From positions 1 to 64,000 of the forward strand of contig NZ_PGSG01000088.1 in the NCBI RefSeq assembly GCF_002843305.1: a DNA stretch of 64,000 nt, given 5' to 3'. Shown one piece after another: positions 40,885 through 49,559 of the stretch; positions within the stretch are counted from its first letter, which is position 1; each line of letters starts with the position of its first letter. This DNA comes from Streptomyces barkulensis. Lineage in GTDB: Bacteria > Actinomycetota > Actinomycetes > Streptomycetales > Streptomycetaceae. The notes beneath the pieces were generated by a model. It was not told where the DNA came from. It worked only from the letters and a program-made list of their open reading frames with translations, and ran no database searches. Position numbers and translations under genes: made by a program.

Positions 40885-41898
40885 TCAGCCGTCCGTCGTG
40901 CCGTCACCATGATGGCGCGGCGCCCGCCCGGTCCGCGCCGTCGCCCAGGCGGCGATCCGCTCCAGCAGCTCGGGAGGCGCGGCGTTCTCGGCGTGTCCGA
41001 AGCCGCGCTCGATCCACAGTTCCGTGGCCGCCGGGTCGGCGGCCTCCGCCAGCGAGTACGGGTGGTCCAGCGGGAAGTAGGCGTCCCGGTCGCCGTGCAC
41101 CACCAGCAGCGGGGTCGGGGCGATCAGCGGTGCGGCCTCCACCGGCGACAGCGGCACCGGGTCCCAGTCCCGGTGGTGGACGCGGGTGCGCAGCCCGTAG
41201 CGGGAGACCAGGCGGCCGGCGGGGTGCTGGATCGCCCAGTGGACCCGCCGCATGGCCGGGGTGCCCCGGTAGTACCAGCGGGCGGGGGCGCTCACGGCGA
41301 CGACCGCGTCGGTGTGTGCGTCTGTGCGCCCCCGGTGCGTCCTGTGCGCAGCGTCACCGTCACCGGTCCCGTCGGCCGGCTCGGTCCCGTACGCCGCCCC
41401 GGCCGGCTCCGCCCGGTGGAGCGCCGCGTGCCGCAGCACCACCGAGCCGCCCATCGAGAAACCGGCCGTCGCCACCGCCGAGTGCCCCAGCGAACGCGCC
41501 CAGCGCACCGCCGCGGCGAGGTCGAGCACCTCCCGGTCGCCGACCGTGGAGCGCCCGCCGGAGCGGCCGTGCCCGCGGAAGGAGAACGTGATCACGTCCG
41601 CATGCCGGGCGAACACCTGTGACACTCGTCGCACCGCGGGCCGCTCCAGCGAACCGGTGAAGCCGTGCGCGACGACGATCGCCAGGTCCCGCCCCGCGGC
41701 CTGCCCCGCGCCCTCGCCCCGGCCGCCGGAACTCCCCTCGCGCGGCTGGTAGCAGGCGTCTATGCCCACCCCGTCGTCCGTCCGCAGCCGTGCCCGCAGG
41801 AGCGTGCGCGAAGGCGTCCGCCACCCCGCGTCCTGGCCACTTTGGGTGACCGGTCCGCCACGGGAAAGCCCTTCCGTCCCCTCCGCATCCTCGCTCAT
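40885..41898 (-). CDS. alpha/beta hydrolase
   Basis: A 337-residue alpha/beta-fold hydrolase with HGFTGS as the oxyanion-side loop, the nucleophile elbow GFSMGG (serine), a probable catalytic Asp in VVHGDRDAYFP and a C-terminal His in GFGHAENA. An Asp/His/Thr-rich loop (about 190-215) interrupts the fold. Substrate unknown. It is divergent from glnR, sharing a 128-base promoter region, as I recall for the S. coelicolor homologue. Confidence 0.85.
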   Translation of the reverse strand: MSEDAEGTEGLSRGGPVTQSGQDAGWRTPSRTLLRARLRTDDGVGIDACYQPREGSSGGRGEGAGQAAGRDLAIVVAHGFTGSLERPAVRRVSQVFARHADVITFSFRGHGRSGGRSTVGDREVLDLAAAVRWARSLGHSAVATAGFSMGGSVVLRHAALHRAEPAGAAYGTEPADGTGDGDAAHRTHRGRTDAHTDAVVAVSAPARWYYRGTPAMRRVHWAIQHPAGRLVSRYGLRTRVHHRDWDPVPLSPVEAAPLIAPTPLLVVHGDRDAYFPLDHPYSLAEAADPAATELWIERGFGHAENAAPPELLERIAAWATARTGRAPRHHGDGTTDG

Positions 41899-42026
41899 GT
41901 GGGATATTGTCGATGACGAGAAGGATCCGGGCAGCGCCGCCCCCGGGTCCTTTCGTGCTTTCGGAGCGCAGTACGAAGCAGTGCCGCCACACGCCCCACC
42001 ACGGGGCCGGGGAAGGACTCGACGTC

Positions 42027-42851
42027 ATGAGCTCGCTACTCCTGCTGACCAACGCCCTCCAGCCCTCCACCGAAGTCCTGCCCGCGCTGGGCCTGCTGCT
42101 GCACAACGTCCGTGTGGCCCCGGCCGAGGGCCCGGCGCTGGTGGACACCCCCGGCGCCGACGCCGTCCTGATCGACGGCCGCCGCGACCTGCCGCAGGTG
42201 CGCTCCCTGTGCCAGCTGCTGCGCTCCACGGGGCCGGGCTGCCCGCTGATCCTGGTGGTCACCGAGGGCGGCCTCGCGGCCGTCACCGCCGAGTGGGGCG
42301 TGGACGACGTCCTGCTGGACACCGCCGGCCCGGCCGAGGTCGAGGCCCGGCTGCGGCTGGCCACCGGGCGGCGGCAGATCTCCGGCGAGGACGGCCCGGC
42401 GGAGATCCGCACCGGCGACCTGTCGGTGGACGAGGCCACCTACAGCGCCAAGCTCAAGGGGCGCGTGCTGGACCTGACCTTCAAGGAGTTCGAGCTGCTG
42501 AAGTACCTGGCGCAGCACCCCGGCCGGGTGTTCACCAGGGCGCAGCTCCTCCAGGAGGTGTGGGGCTACGACTACTTCGGAGGCACCCGGACCGTCGACG
42601 TCCACGTACGGCGGCTGCGGGCCAAGCTCGGCCCGGAGCACGAGTCGCTGATCGGGACCGTGCGCAACGTCGGCTACCGCTTCGTGCTGCCGGAGAAGAA
42701 GGAGCCGACCGCCGAGGAGCGCAGGGCGCGCAAGGACGCGAGGGCGACCGTGGACGCCGCCGAGAGGATGGCGCAGGACGCGGCGAACGGCGTCGGCGGG
42801 GAGACGGCCGGCGGCGGGCGGAAGACCGCCGCTCGCCGGGGAGGGAACTGA
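42027..42851 (+). CDS. glnR: GlnR, global nitrogen regulator
   Basis: A 274-residue orphan OmpR-type regulator nearly identical in sequence to what I recall for Streptomyces GlnR. The receiver-like domain (1-115) holds Asp50 within VLID but lacks the full acidic pocket; GlnR acts without phosphorylation by a cognate kinase. The C-terminal winged helix (about 130-228, LDLTFKEFELLKYLAQHPGR and GTRTVDVHVRRLRAKLG) binds promoters of glnA, amtB, ure and other nitrogen genes. The C-terminal tail (about 230-274) is Ala/Arg-rich. The ATG at 42027 follows a 128-base divergent region shared with the hydrolase gene. Confidence 0.96.
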   Translation: MSSLLLLTNALQPSTEVLPALGLLLHNVRVAPAEGPALVDTPGADAVLIDGRRDLPQVRSLCQLLRSTGPGCPLILVVTEGGLAAVTAEWGVDDVLLDTAGPAEVEARLRLATGRRQISGEDGPAEIRTGDLSVDEATYSAKLKGRVLDLTFKEFELLKYLAQHPGRVFTRAQLLQEVWGYDYFGGTRTVDVHVRRLRAKLGPEHESLIGTVRNVGYRFVLPEKKEPTAEERRARKDARATVDAAERMAQDAANGVGGETAGGGRKTAARRGGN

Positions 42852-42862
42852 GTCGGCGCGCG

Positions 42863-42868
42863 TAGACT
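42863..42868 (+). promoter_or_regulatory. -10 box for a leaderless LacI-family gene
   Basis: TAGACT ends six bases before the GTG start of the LacI-family gene, with no Shine-Dalgarno sequence, which fits a leaderless transcript. Confidence 0.5.
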
Positions 42869-42874
42869 TCCGCT

Positions 42875-43900
42875 GTGGCGAAGGTGACGCGGGACGATGT
42901 GGCGAGACTGGCGGGTACGTCGACCGCGGTCGTCAGTTATGTGATAAACGATGGGCCCCGGCCGGTCGCGCCGGCGACCCGCGAGCGCGTGCTCGCCGCG
43001 ATCAAGGAACTGGGGTACCGGCCGGACCGGGTCGCGCAGGCGATGGCGTCCCGGCGCACCGACCTGATAGGGCTGATCGTCCCCGACGCCCGGCAGCCGT
43101 TCTTCGCGGAGATGGCGCACGCGGTCGAACAGGCCGCCGCCGACCGCGGGAAGATGGTGCTCGTCGGCAACTCCGACTACCTCGACGAGCGCGAGGTGCA
43201 CTATCTGCGGGCCTTCCTCGGCATGCGCGTCTCGGGCCTGATCCTGATCAGCCAGGGCCCCAGCGAGCGCGCCGCCGCCGAGATAGAGGCGTGGGACGCG
43301 CGCGTGGTGCTGCTGCACCGGAGGCCCGAGGCGATCGACGACGTGGCCGTCGTCCTCGACGACGTCGGCGGCGCCCAGATGGTCACCCGGCACCTGCTGG
43401 AGCACGGCCACGACTACGTGGCCTGCCTGGGCGGCGTGGAGTCCACCCCCGCCTACGGCGACCCGGTCACCGACCACGTCGAGGGCTGGCGCCGGGCGAT
43501 GAGGGAGGCCGGCCGCTCCACCGACGGCCGCCTCTTCCAGGCCCCCTACAACCGCTACGACACCTACCGCGTCGCCCTGGACCTGCTGGCCGGCCCCGAC
43601 CGCCCGCCCGCGCTGGTGTGCGCCACCGACGACCAGGCCATCGGCGTGCTGCGCGCCGCCCGCGAGCTGGGCCTGGACGTGCCCGGCGAGCTGGCGGTGG
43701 CCGGGTTCGACGACGTCAAGGAGGCGGCGCTGACCGACCCGCCGCTGACCACGGTGGGCTCGGACCGCGAGGCGATGGCCCGCGCGGCGGTCGACCTGGT
43801 GCTGGACGACGGGGTGCGCACCACGGGCTCGCGGCGCGAGCGCGTGCGCCAGTTCCCGTCGGGGCTGGTGGTGCGCCGCTCCTGCGGCTGCGGCGGCTGA
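42875..43900 (+). CDS. LacI-family transcriptional regulator
   Basis: A 341-residue LacI/GalR regulator: N-terminal helix-turn-helix and hinge (VTRDDVARLAGTSTAVVSYV, then RPVAPATRERVLAAIKELGY) and a sugar-binding periplasmic-type domain (about 62-330). The C-terminal RRSCGCGG is a cysteine-rich ending I recall in Streptomyces relatives. The effector is unknown; no sugar operon adjoins it in this window, so it probably acts elsewhere or on itself. The GTG at 42875 is 24 bases after glnR. Confidence 0.9.
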   Translation: MAKVTRDDVARLAGTSTAVVSYVINDGPRPVAPATRERVLAAIKELGYRPDRVAQAMASRRTDLIGLIVPDARQPFFAEMAHAVEQAAADRGKMVLVGNSDYLDEREVHYLRAFLGMRVSGLILISQGPSERAAAEIEAWDARVVLLHRRPEAIDDVAVVLDDVGGAQMVTRHLLEHGHDYVACLGGVESTPAYGDPVTDHVEGWRRAMREAGRSTDGRLFQAPYNRYDTYRVALDLLAGPDRPPALVCATDDQAIGVLRAARELGLDVPGELAVAGFDDVKEAALTDPPLTTVGSDREAMARAAVDLVLDDGVRTTGSRRERVRQFPSGLVVRRSCGCGG

Positions 43901-43983
43901 CGGGGCGCTCGACAAGGCGTTCGACGGGGCGGGGCGGGGCGGGCTCCGGCCCGGGGCGCACCCGGGATGGTTCTTCCCCGGGT

Positions 43984-44010
43984 TTCAGCCCGTCCTCATG
44001 GAGTTCTCAT
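43984..44010 (+). promoter_or_regulatory. 11-bp-phased direct repeats upstream of the HtrA-like protease gene
   Basis: TTCAG (43984-43988), CTCAT (43995-43999) and CTCAT (44006-44010) start exactly 11 bases apart. OmpR-type response regulators bind head-to-tail sites with about this spacing, and such a regulator is encoded two genes downstream. This is a candidate binding site overlapping the protease promoter. Confidence 0.5.
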
Positions 44011-44033
44011 TCCGGGCGCGCACGGTTGTGTGC

Positions 44034-45005
44034 ATGAGCGACCACGAGACGAACCGCGCGTATCCGCCCCGCCCGCCGTACGAGCCCTCCGTTCCGGACA
44101 CCACCCCCGAGCCCGTCCCCGAGCCCGTCCCCGGCGTGCACGCCCGGCGGCGGGCGCGCCGCCCCGCCGGACTGCTGGCGGCCGTGGCGATCGTGGCCGC
44201 CGCGGTCGGCGGCGGTACGGCCACCCTGGCCGCCGGGACGTTCGGGGGCGGCGCCGCACCCGCCGCCACATCCTCCGTCCTCGGCACCAACGCCGCCGAC
44301 ACCGGCACCGGCGTCGCCGAGGTCGTCAAGGCCGTCACCCCGAGCGTCGTGGAGATCGGCGCCTCCTCCCGCTCCGGCTCCGCCACCGGATCCGGCGTGG
44401 TGATCTCCGAGAGCGGCGAGATCCTCACCAACAACCACGTCGTCTCCGGCGCCACCGAGATCGAGGTCACCTTCTTCGACGGCCGAACCGCCCGCGCCGA
44501 GATCGTCGGCACCGAGCCCGACCTCGACATGGCGCTGATCCGGGTCGAGGACGCCGGCGACCTCACCCCCGCCGAGCTCGGCGACTCCGACGCCGTCCGC
44601 GTCGGCGACCGCGTCGTCGCCTTCGGCTCGCCCCAGGGCCTGTCGGGCACGGTCACCAGCGGCATCGTCTCCGCCAAGGGCCGCGAGGTCACCGTGGAGC
44701 GGACGGGCGGGGAAGGCCGGCCCAGGGACGACCGGTCCTGGCCCTTCGAGTTCGACGGCGACCGGTACAACGGCGAGCTGGGCTCCGAGACCACCACCTA
44801 CGAGGCCATCCAGACCGACGCCTCCCTCAACCCCGGCAACTCCGGCGGCCCGCTGGTCGACATGAACGGCCGCGTCGTCGGCGTCAACTCCGCCATCCAC
44901 GGCAACGCCTCCACCGCCGCCGAGGCGGGCAGCGTCGGCCTGGGCTTCGCCGTACCCGTCGACGACGTCGAGGAGATCCTCGACGACCTGCGCGCCGGCG
45001 GATGA
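44034..45005 (+). CDS. HtrA-like trypsin-type serine protease, without PDZ domain
   Basis: A 323-residue membrane-anchored protease. A Pro-rich cytoplasmic N-terminus (1-35) and basic patch (38-44) precede one transmembrane helix (about 46-68); the extracellular protease domain (about 95-320) has the triad His135 (TNNHVV), Asp165 (DLDMALI) and Ser270 (GNSGGP). No PDZ domain follows the protease, unlike most DegP/HtrA proteins. It is followed by a two-component pair after 22 bases, as with the mycobacterial pepD-mprAB set. The ATG at 44034 is chosen because the direct-repeat site lies just ahead; an ATG at 43998 would overlap it. Confidence 0.85.
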   Translation: MSDHETNRAYPPRPPYEPSVPDTTPEPVPEPVPGVHARRRARRPAGLLAAVAIVAAAVGGGTATLAAGTFGGGAAPAATSSVLGTNAADTGTGVAEVVKAVTPSVVEIGASSRSGSATGSGVVISESGEILTNNHVVSGATEIEVTFFDGRTARAEIVGTEPDLDMALIRVEDAGDLTPAELGDSDAVRVGDRVVAFGSPQGLSGTVTSGIVSAKGREVTVERTGGEGRPRDDRSWPFEFDGDRYNGELGSETTTYEAIQTDASLNPGNSGGPLVDMNGRVVGVNSAIHGNASTAAEAGSVGLGFAVPVDDVEEILDDLRAGG

Positions 45006-45027
45006 GGCGGGTGCGACACTCGCCACC

Positions 45028-45810
45028 ATGACCACCGCCTCCTCCGCCACGTCCCATCCCGCCCCGCCCGCGCGCGTGCTGGTCGTCGACGACGAGCCGG
45101 CCGTACGGGAGGCCCTGCGCCGCAGCCTGGCCTTCGAGGGCTACGAGACCGAACTCGCCGCCGACGGCCTGGAGGCGCTGCGCCAGGTGGAGGCGTACCG
45201 CCCGGACCTGGTGATCCTGGACGTGCTGATGCCGCGCATGGACGGGCTGACCGCCGCCCGGCGGCTGCGCGCGAGGGGGGCGACCGTCCCCGTGCTGATG
45301 CTCACCGCCCGCGACACCGTCGGCGACCGCGTCACCGGCCTGGACGCGGGCGCGGACGACTACCTGGTCAAACCGTTCGAACTGGACGAGCTGCTGGCCC
45401 GCGTCCGAGCCCTGCTGCGCCGCAGCTCCTACGCCCGCGAGCAGGCCGGCGCCGAGCGGACCGAGGTGCTCTCCTTCGCCGGCCTGCGCATGGACCTCAC
45501 CACGCGCGAGGTCACCCGCGGCGGGCGGCCGGTGGAACTGACGCGGACGGAGTTCACGCTGCTGGAGATGTTCATGGCCCACCCGCGCCAGGTCCTCACC
45601 CGCGAGCAGATCCTCAAGGCCGTCTGGGGCTTCGACTTCGAGCCCTCCTCCAACTCCCTGGACGTGTACGTGATGTACCTGCGCCGCAAGACCGAGGCGG
45701 GCGGCGAGCCGCGCCTGGTGCACACCGTGCGCGGCGTCGGCTACGTCCTGCGCGACACCCCGGGCCCGGGCCCGGCCCCGGGCAGCACCGCGGGGGAGCC
45801 GCACCCGTGA
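45028..45810 (+). CDS. OmpR-family response regulator
   Basis: A 260-residue regulator with an intact receiver domain (phosphoacceptor Asp65 in VILDVLMPRMDG, acidic pair Asp21-Asp22, Lys115 in LVKPF) and an OmpR/PhoB winged helix (about 150-245, LTRTEFTLLEMFMAHPRQVL and SLDVYVMYLRRKTEAGG). Its partner kinase follows with a GTGA overlap. The upstream protease gene and the direct repeats at 43984-44010 make the protease a likely target. Confidence 0.93.
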   Translation: MTTASSATSHPAPPARVLVVDDEPAVREALRRSLAFEGYETELAADGLEALRQVEAYRPDLVILDVLMPRMDGLTAARRLRARGATVPVLMLTARDTVGDRVTGLDAGADDYLVKPFELDELLARVRALLRRSSYAREQAGAERTEVLSFAGLRMDLTTREVTRGGRPVELTRTEFTLLEMFMAHPRQVLTREQILKAVWGFDFEPSSNSLDVYVMYLRRKTEAGGEPRLVHTVRGVGYVLRDTPGPGPAPGSTAGEPHP

Positions 45811-47237
45811 CCTCCCGGCTCGACTCCCTGCCGCCGCGCTCGCGACTGCCGCTGCGCTCGCGCCTGGCGCTGCTGGTCGCGGTGGCCGTGGCGGTCGCGG
45901 TGGCGGCGTGCTCGCTGGCCGCCTGGCTCCTGGTGCGGGCACAGCTCGTCGACTCCCTCGACGACGCCCTGCACGCCAACCGGGTCCCCGACAGCGGGCT
46001 CATCGAACTCGTACGCGCCGGGCAGTGCCGGGCGGTGCCGGAGGAGGAGCGGCTGGACACCCCCAACCCGTTCGACTCCACCGTGCAGCTCGTGGACCGC
46101 GACGGCGACAGCTGCATGGCCTTCGGGGAGCGGCCCCTGCCGGTCTCCGCCGCCGACGTGGCCGTCGCCCGCGGCGAGCGCGCGGAGGCCCTGCACACCG
46201 TCACCGCGGGGGGCGAGGAGTACCGGGTGCTCACCACCCCCCTGCGCGGCACGGACGCCGCCGTGACCGTGGCCCGCCCGATGGCCGAGATCGACCAGAG
46301 TCTGGACACCCTCGCCCTCGTCCTCGGCCTGGTCGCCGCCACCGGCGTGCTCGGCGCGGCGGGCGCCGGCGTCCTGCTCGCGCGCGCCGGCCTGCGCCCG
46401 GTGGACCGGCTGACGGGCGCGGTCGAGCACGTCGCCCGCACCGAGGACCTGGCCGTCCGCATCCCCGTCGACGGCGACGACGAGATCGCCCGGCTGTCGC
46501 GCTCCTTCAACGCCATGACCGCCGCCCTGGCCACCTCCCGCGACCTCCAGCAGCAGCTGATCGCCGACGCCGGACACGAACTGCGCACCCCGCTGACCTC
46601 GCTGCGCACCAACATCGACCTGCTGGTGCGCAGCGAGCAGGCCGCCCGCCCGCTGCCGCCTCAGGACCGCCGGGAACTGCTGGAGTCGGTGCGCGCCCAG
46701 ATCGGCGAACTCGCCGCCCTCGTCGGCGACCTCCAGGAGCTGTCCCGGCCCGACGCGGCGCCCGCCGGCGGGCCGGTGGAGATCACCGGCCTGCACGAGA
46801 CCGCCGAACGCGCCGTGGAACGCGCCCGGCTGCGCGGCTCGGACATCACCATCGACCGCGACCTGGCCCCCTGGTACGTGCGCGCCGAACCGGCCGCACT
46901 GGAGAGGGCGGTGGTCAACCTGCTGGACAACGCCGTGAAGTTCTCCCCGCCCGGCGGGACGATCGACGTCCGCCTCGACGGCTCCACCGGCACCCTGCGC
47001 GTACGCGACCGGGGCCCCGGCATCCCCGAGGACGAACTCCCCCACGTCTTCGACCGCTTCTGGCGCTCCCCGTCCGCCCGCAGCCTCCCCGGCTCCGGGC
47101 TGGGCCTGGCCATCGTGGCCCGCACGGTGCGCCGCAGCGGCGGCGAGATCGCCCTCCACCCGGCCCCGGGCGGCGGCACGGAAGCCGTCCTGCGCCTCCC
47201 CGGCGCCCCGGTGCCCCCGCCGGATCAGCGCCCCTGA
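45807..47237 (+). CDS. sensor histidine kinase
   Basis: A 476-residue kinase: one transmembrane helix (about 21-43), an extracellular sensor (about 45-165), a second helix (about 168-193), HAMP (about 195-247), a HisKA domain with phosphoacceptor His257 (AGHELRTPLTS) and an HATPase domain with N-box VVNLLDNAVKFSP, G1 DRGPGIP and G2 GSGLGLAIV. The GTG start overlaps the response-regulator stop. It probably senses envelope stress, by analogy with MprB. A short 43-base gap, with no clear terminator, separates it from the convergent AbiE-like pair. Confidence 0.93.
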   Translation: MTSRLDSLPPRSRLPLRSRLALLVAVAVAVAVAACSLAAWLLVRAQLVDSLDDALHANRVPDSGLIELVRAGQCRAVPEEERLDTPNPFDSTVQLVDRDGDSCMAFGERPLPVSAADVAVARGERAEALHTVTAGGEEYRVLTTPLRGTDAAVTVARPMAEIDQSLDTLALVLGLVAATGVLGAAGAGVLLARAGLRPVDRLTGAVEHVARTEDLAVRIPVDGDDEIARLSRSFNAMTAALATSRDLQQQLIADAGHELRTPLTSLRTNIDLLVRSEQAARPLPPQDRRELLESVRAQIGELAALVGDLQELSRPDAAPAGGPVEITGLHETAERAVERARLRGSDITIDRDLAPWYVRAEPAALERAVVNLLDNAVKFSPPGGTIDVRLDGSTGTLRVRDRGPGIPEDELPHVFDRFWRSPSARSLPGSGLGLAIVARTVRRSGGEIALHPAPGGGTEAVLRLPGAPVPPPDQRP

Positions 47238-47280
47238 TCGTCCGATCCGCCGATCACTGAATGCTCCCCACCGGGATGGT

Positions 47281-48135
47281 CTATTCCGTAAGGCGCGTGA
47301 TGAAGGCAGGGGCGAGGGACCGGATGCGGTCCTCTTCGAGTGAGCCCGCAAGCGCCTTGACTGCCATGTCGACGCCGGGGGTGGCACGCCCGCCAAAGAG
47401 CTGACGCAGCTTCTCCAGCCCATCCGCCGCGACGTCGCCCACGCGCGGGTTGTCGCGCAGCACGGTAAACGTTTCGGAAACCTGTCGTGCCCTGGTGGTC
47501 ATCATGATGCGCAGGACGTCACCGGCGTCCTTGTCGGTCAGGCGGTCCGGGCGCCTCTCGGCCTGGCTGAGCCGATCGGTGATTTTGAAGGCTTTGGCGA
47601 CCAGGAGGGCTGCGGGGCCGGCGACGTTGACCGTGATGGAACGATCGTCGGCGGAGTCGAGGCTGCCGACGTGCAGGGGAGAACGGTCCACGGCGGCGAC
47701 CTCAAGGCCCTCGATCCAGCGTGCGGACATCGTGCCGTGCGGCGGGACCTTGGCACTGCGGCGCCCGTTCTTGCGAGAGAGCTGCCGGGGGATGAGGAGA
47801 TCCAGCTCCACGGGAACGATCTGGCCTCCCACGGTCTCCTGCCGTTCCCACAGCCCGGGTTCGCTGTCCTTCTTCAGCGTAAAGCCGGCCTCGCGCAGGG
47901 ACGCGTCGAGAAGCGGCTGATCCTCGAGAAGTGCGGGGTCGATGCTCAGGTCACCGTCGGAGGTGAAGGGCGAGTTGCGGATCGCCGCGCCCGGGGTACG
48001 CAGGTAGACGGCCTGCGCACCCACGACAGTCAGGGCATCGAGATGAGGGCTCAACGCGATCAGACCGTCGAGGAGAACACGTCGGGCCACCACCGTCAGC
48101 TGGTCGGGATCGACGCCCTTCGGGATTTGTGACAT
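47281..48135 (-). CDS. AbiEii-like nucleotidyltransferase, candidate toxin
   Basis: A 284-residue protein of the nucleotidyltransferase superfamily, AbiEii/DUF1814-like. Recognisable are the hG motif (TVVGAQAVYLRT, about 36-47), the metal-binding pair in TSDGDLSID (about 58-66), a third acidic site in VPVELDLLIPR, and a C-terminal signature VAKAFKITDRL and TDKDAGDVLRIM. AbiEii toxins transfer nucleotides to RNAs such as tRNA and are held in check by a co-encoded winged-helix antitoxin. The candidate regulator gene lies 42 bases upstream on the same strand. The ATG at 48135 has GCGAGG upstream. Base composition is less GC-rich than its neighbours, suggesting acquisition. Confidence 0.75.
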   Translation of the reverse strand: MSQIPKGVDPDQLTVVARRVLLDGLIALSPHLDALTVVGAQAVYLRTPGAAIRNSPFTSDGDLSIDPALLEDQPLLDASLREAGFTLKKDSEPGLWERQETVGGQIVPVELDLLIPRQLSRKNGRRSAKVPPHGTMSARWIEGLEVAAVDRSPLHVGSLDSADDRSITVNVAGPAALLVAKAFKITDRLSQAERRPDRLTDKDAGDVLRIMMTTRARQVSETFTVLRDNPRVGDVAADGLEKLRQLFGGRATPGVDMAVKALAGSLEEDRIRSLAPAFITRLTE

Positions 48136-48177
48136 AGCGCCTCGCGCTCTCGTCGGCTTGTGTCCTGCGTTGTGATC

Positions 48178-49308
48178 TTAGTGCTGAATGGGCGGCACCC
48201 CGACGTCGTTTCCGGAATCTCGCCACTGCTCGGGATATGTCTCCATGAAGTCCAGGAGTGCCTCTCCCTCGGCAGGCATCCGGCCGGGGCCGGCCAGGCA
48301 GTCGAGTGCCGCTTGGCTGGGCGCGACGTACTGCACGCCGTCGACGAAATCGGACTGTCTCCGGACGAAGGGATCCGGCTCGTTCAGCAGCAGAACGTCC
48401 GCGCCCTCTGCGACCGGCAGGAGTCCGAGTTCGTCAGCTACGTCGTCGATGTTCAGCCAGGGCCCGACGTAGAGCATCAGTTGGCCTCCCACGGCGACCT
48501 GGACGAAGCGCTGCACGGTGTAGGAGCCGGTGACGGAAAGCCCGTCGACACACTCCGTGGGCAGCTGTGAGATCTGCTGCAGCAGGGCCGGTACACCGTT
48601 GGGAGCCAGGAAGCCCTGGTACGACCCATGGGCGAGGAGACTGGTCTCCCGGGCTCGGGCGCGCAGAAGCTGAGCCCAGTCGACGTCCGTGATGATCCGC
48701 CCTTTGCGGCGAATCAGGAGCTGGTCTTCCAGGGTGTTCAGCAGCCGGGATACATAGGGGAGGCTCAGCTTGGAGATCCGGTGCAGGTCGGTGGCTCGGT
48801 GAGGAGGCGGCACATCGGCCAGAAGCCGCACCAGGCGCCCTGCCTTCAGCCCCGCCAGAGTGGTCCTGCTGGTTTCCCGGGGAGCTGACCGCGGGGCCTT
48901 CTCGGCTCCTACGGTGCGGATGACGATGGCCGGTCGTGCCACGCGGATGTCGATGTTGCCCGTCAGGTCCAGATACGCGATGCCGTTCCGCCGCAAGAGC
49001 TCCCGGGCCTGGGACGAGATCCATGGCGCGATGACCAGCAGGTTCGTGTAGTGGTTGACCTCGCGGAGCAACTGCACCCTGGGTACCAGCCGCTCCACCA
49101 CGAACCGTGGTGGAGCCGCCGGGGTCGCCTCCACCAGCAGTTGCGTGAAGGTGCTGTCGCCCTCCGCTCTTACCTCCAGGACGGCGTCGAAGACCTTGCT
49201 CTTGTTCGGGCGCTGCGTGACCTGCCACCCAGGCCCCAGAAGGGCGTGCAGGGCTTGAACGCCCTGCTCCAGCAGGTCCGTCTCTCTGGTCGGCGGAGAT
49301 TCCACCAT
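48178..49308 (-). CDS. winged-helix regulator with nuclease-like N-terminus, candidate antitoxin
   Basis: A 376-residue protein with three parts: an N-terminal alpha/beta domain (about 10-125) with a restriction-nuclease-like look (KVFDAVLEVRAEG, LLVEATPAAPP, LVIAPWISSQARELLRRNGI), a central winged helix (about 135-205, AGLKAGRLVRLLADVPPPHR, LPYVSRLLNTLEDQLLIRRK), and a C-terminal domain of unknown type (about 205-376). The nuclease motif is incomplete as far as I can see, so activity is doubtful. It is upstream of the nucleotidyltransferase gene, as AbiEi is of AbiEii. The ATG at 49308 lacks a clear ribosome site. An array of inverted repeats begins 20 bases upstream (49328-49428). Confidence 0.65.
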   Translation of the reverse strand: MVESPPTRETDLLEQGVQALHALLGPGWQVTQRPNKSKVFDAVLEVRAEGDSTFTQLLVEATPAAPPRFVVERLVPRVQLLREVNHYTNLLVIAPWISSQARELLRRNGIAYLDLTGNIDIRVARPAIVIRTVGAEKAPRSAPRETSRTTLAGLKAGRLVRLLADVPPPHRATDLHRISKLSLPYVSRLLNTLEDQLLIRRKGRIITDVDWAQLLRARARETSLLAHGSYQGFLAPNGVPALLQQISQLPTECVDGLSVTGSYTVQRFVQVAVGGQLMLYVGPWLNIDDVADELGLLPVAEGADVLLLNEPDPFVRRQSDFVDGVQYVAPSQAALDCLAGPGRMPAEGEALLDFMETYPEQWRDSGNDVGVPPIQH

Positions 49309-49327
49309 GCCATCGTCGCATACCAAG

Positions 49328-49428
49328 CAGGCAAACTTGCCTGGATCGCCAACTTTACCGCACGGGTAAAGTTGGCATCCTGGGCAACTTTACCCGTGTT
49401 TCGCACTTGCCCGTCTCGGGCAAGTTGC
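49328..49428. promoter_or_regulatory. array of related inverted repeats upstream of the AbiE-like pair
   Basis: Half-sites resembling GCAACTTTACCCG or GCAACTTGCCCG recur. A 16-bp palindrome CAGGCAA/TTGCCTG (49328-49343); a 12-bp inverted repeat GCCAACTTTACC (49348-49359) with its inverse (49365-49376); a single site GCAACTTTACCCG (49384-49396); and ACTTGCCCG (49405-49413) with its inverse (49417-49425). That is at least five half-sites in 100 bases just before the regulator gene, an arrangement typical of autoregulating antitoxins. Confidence 0.75.
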
Positions 49429-49469
49429 ATTACCCAGGCAACCAGCCGCAGCGCCGTTTCTACCGGAGG

Positions 49470-49500
49470 CGATGGCCTGTCCAAGCTGCGCAGGCCATCG
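49470..49500. repeat. 10-bp inverted repeat
   Basis: CGATGGCCTG (49470-49479) and CAGGCCATCG (49491-49500) are perfect inverse copies with an 11-base loop. It lies downstream of the operator array and may be a hairpin terminator of a short plus-strand transcript or an additional operator. Confidence 0.6.
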
Positions 49501-49559
49501 CCAACCGGAATGCGGGCCTACGGACCATGGGTGATCACCGTTGTCCGGAGCGTTGTCGA

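Noticed and set aside
42875..43900. LacI-family gene as dedicated regulator of the alpha-glucoside operon
   Set aside because: It lies 24 kb from the operon and in a conserved position after glnR; no evidence links the two, so I only note it as a possibility.
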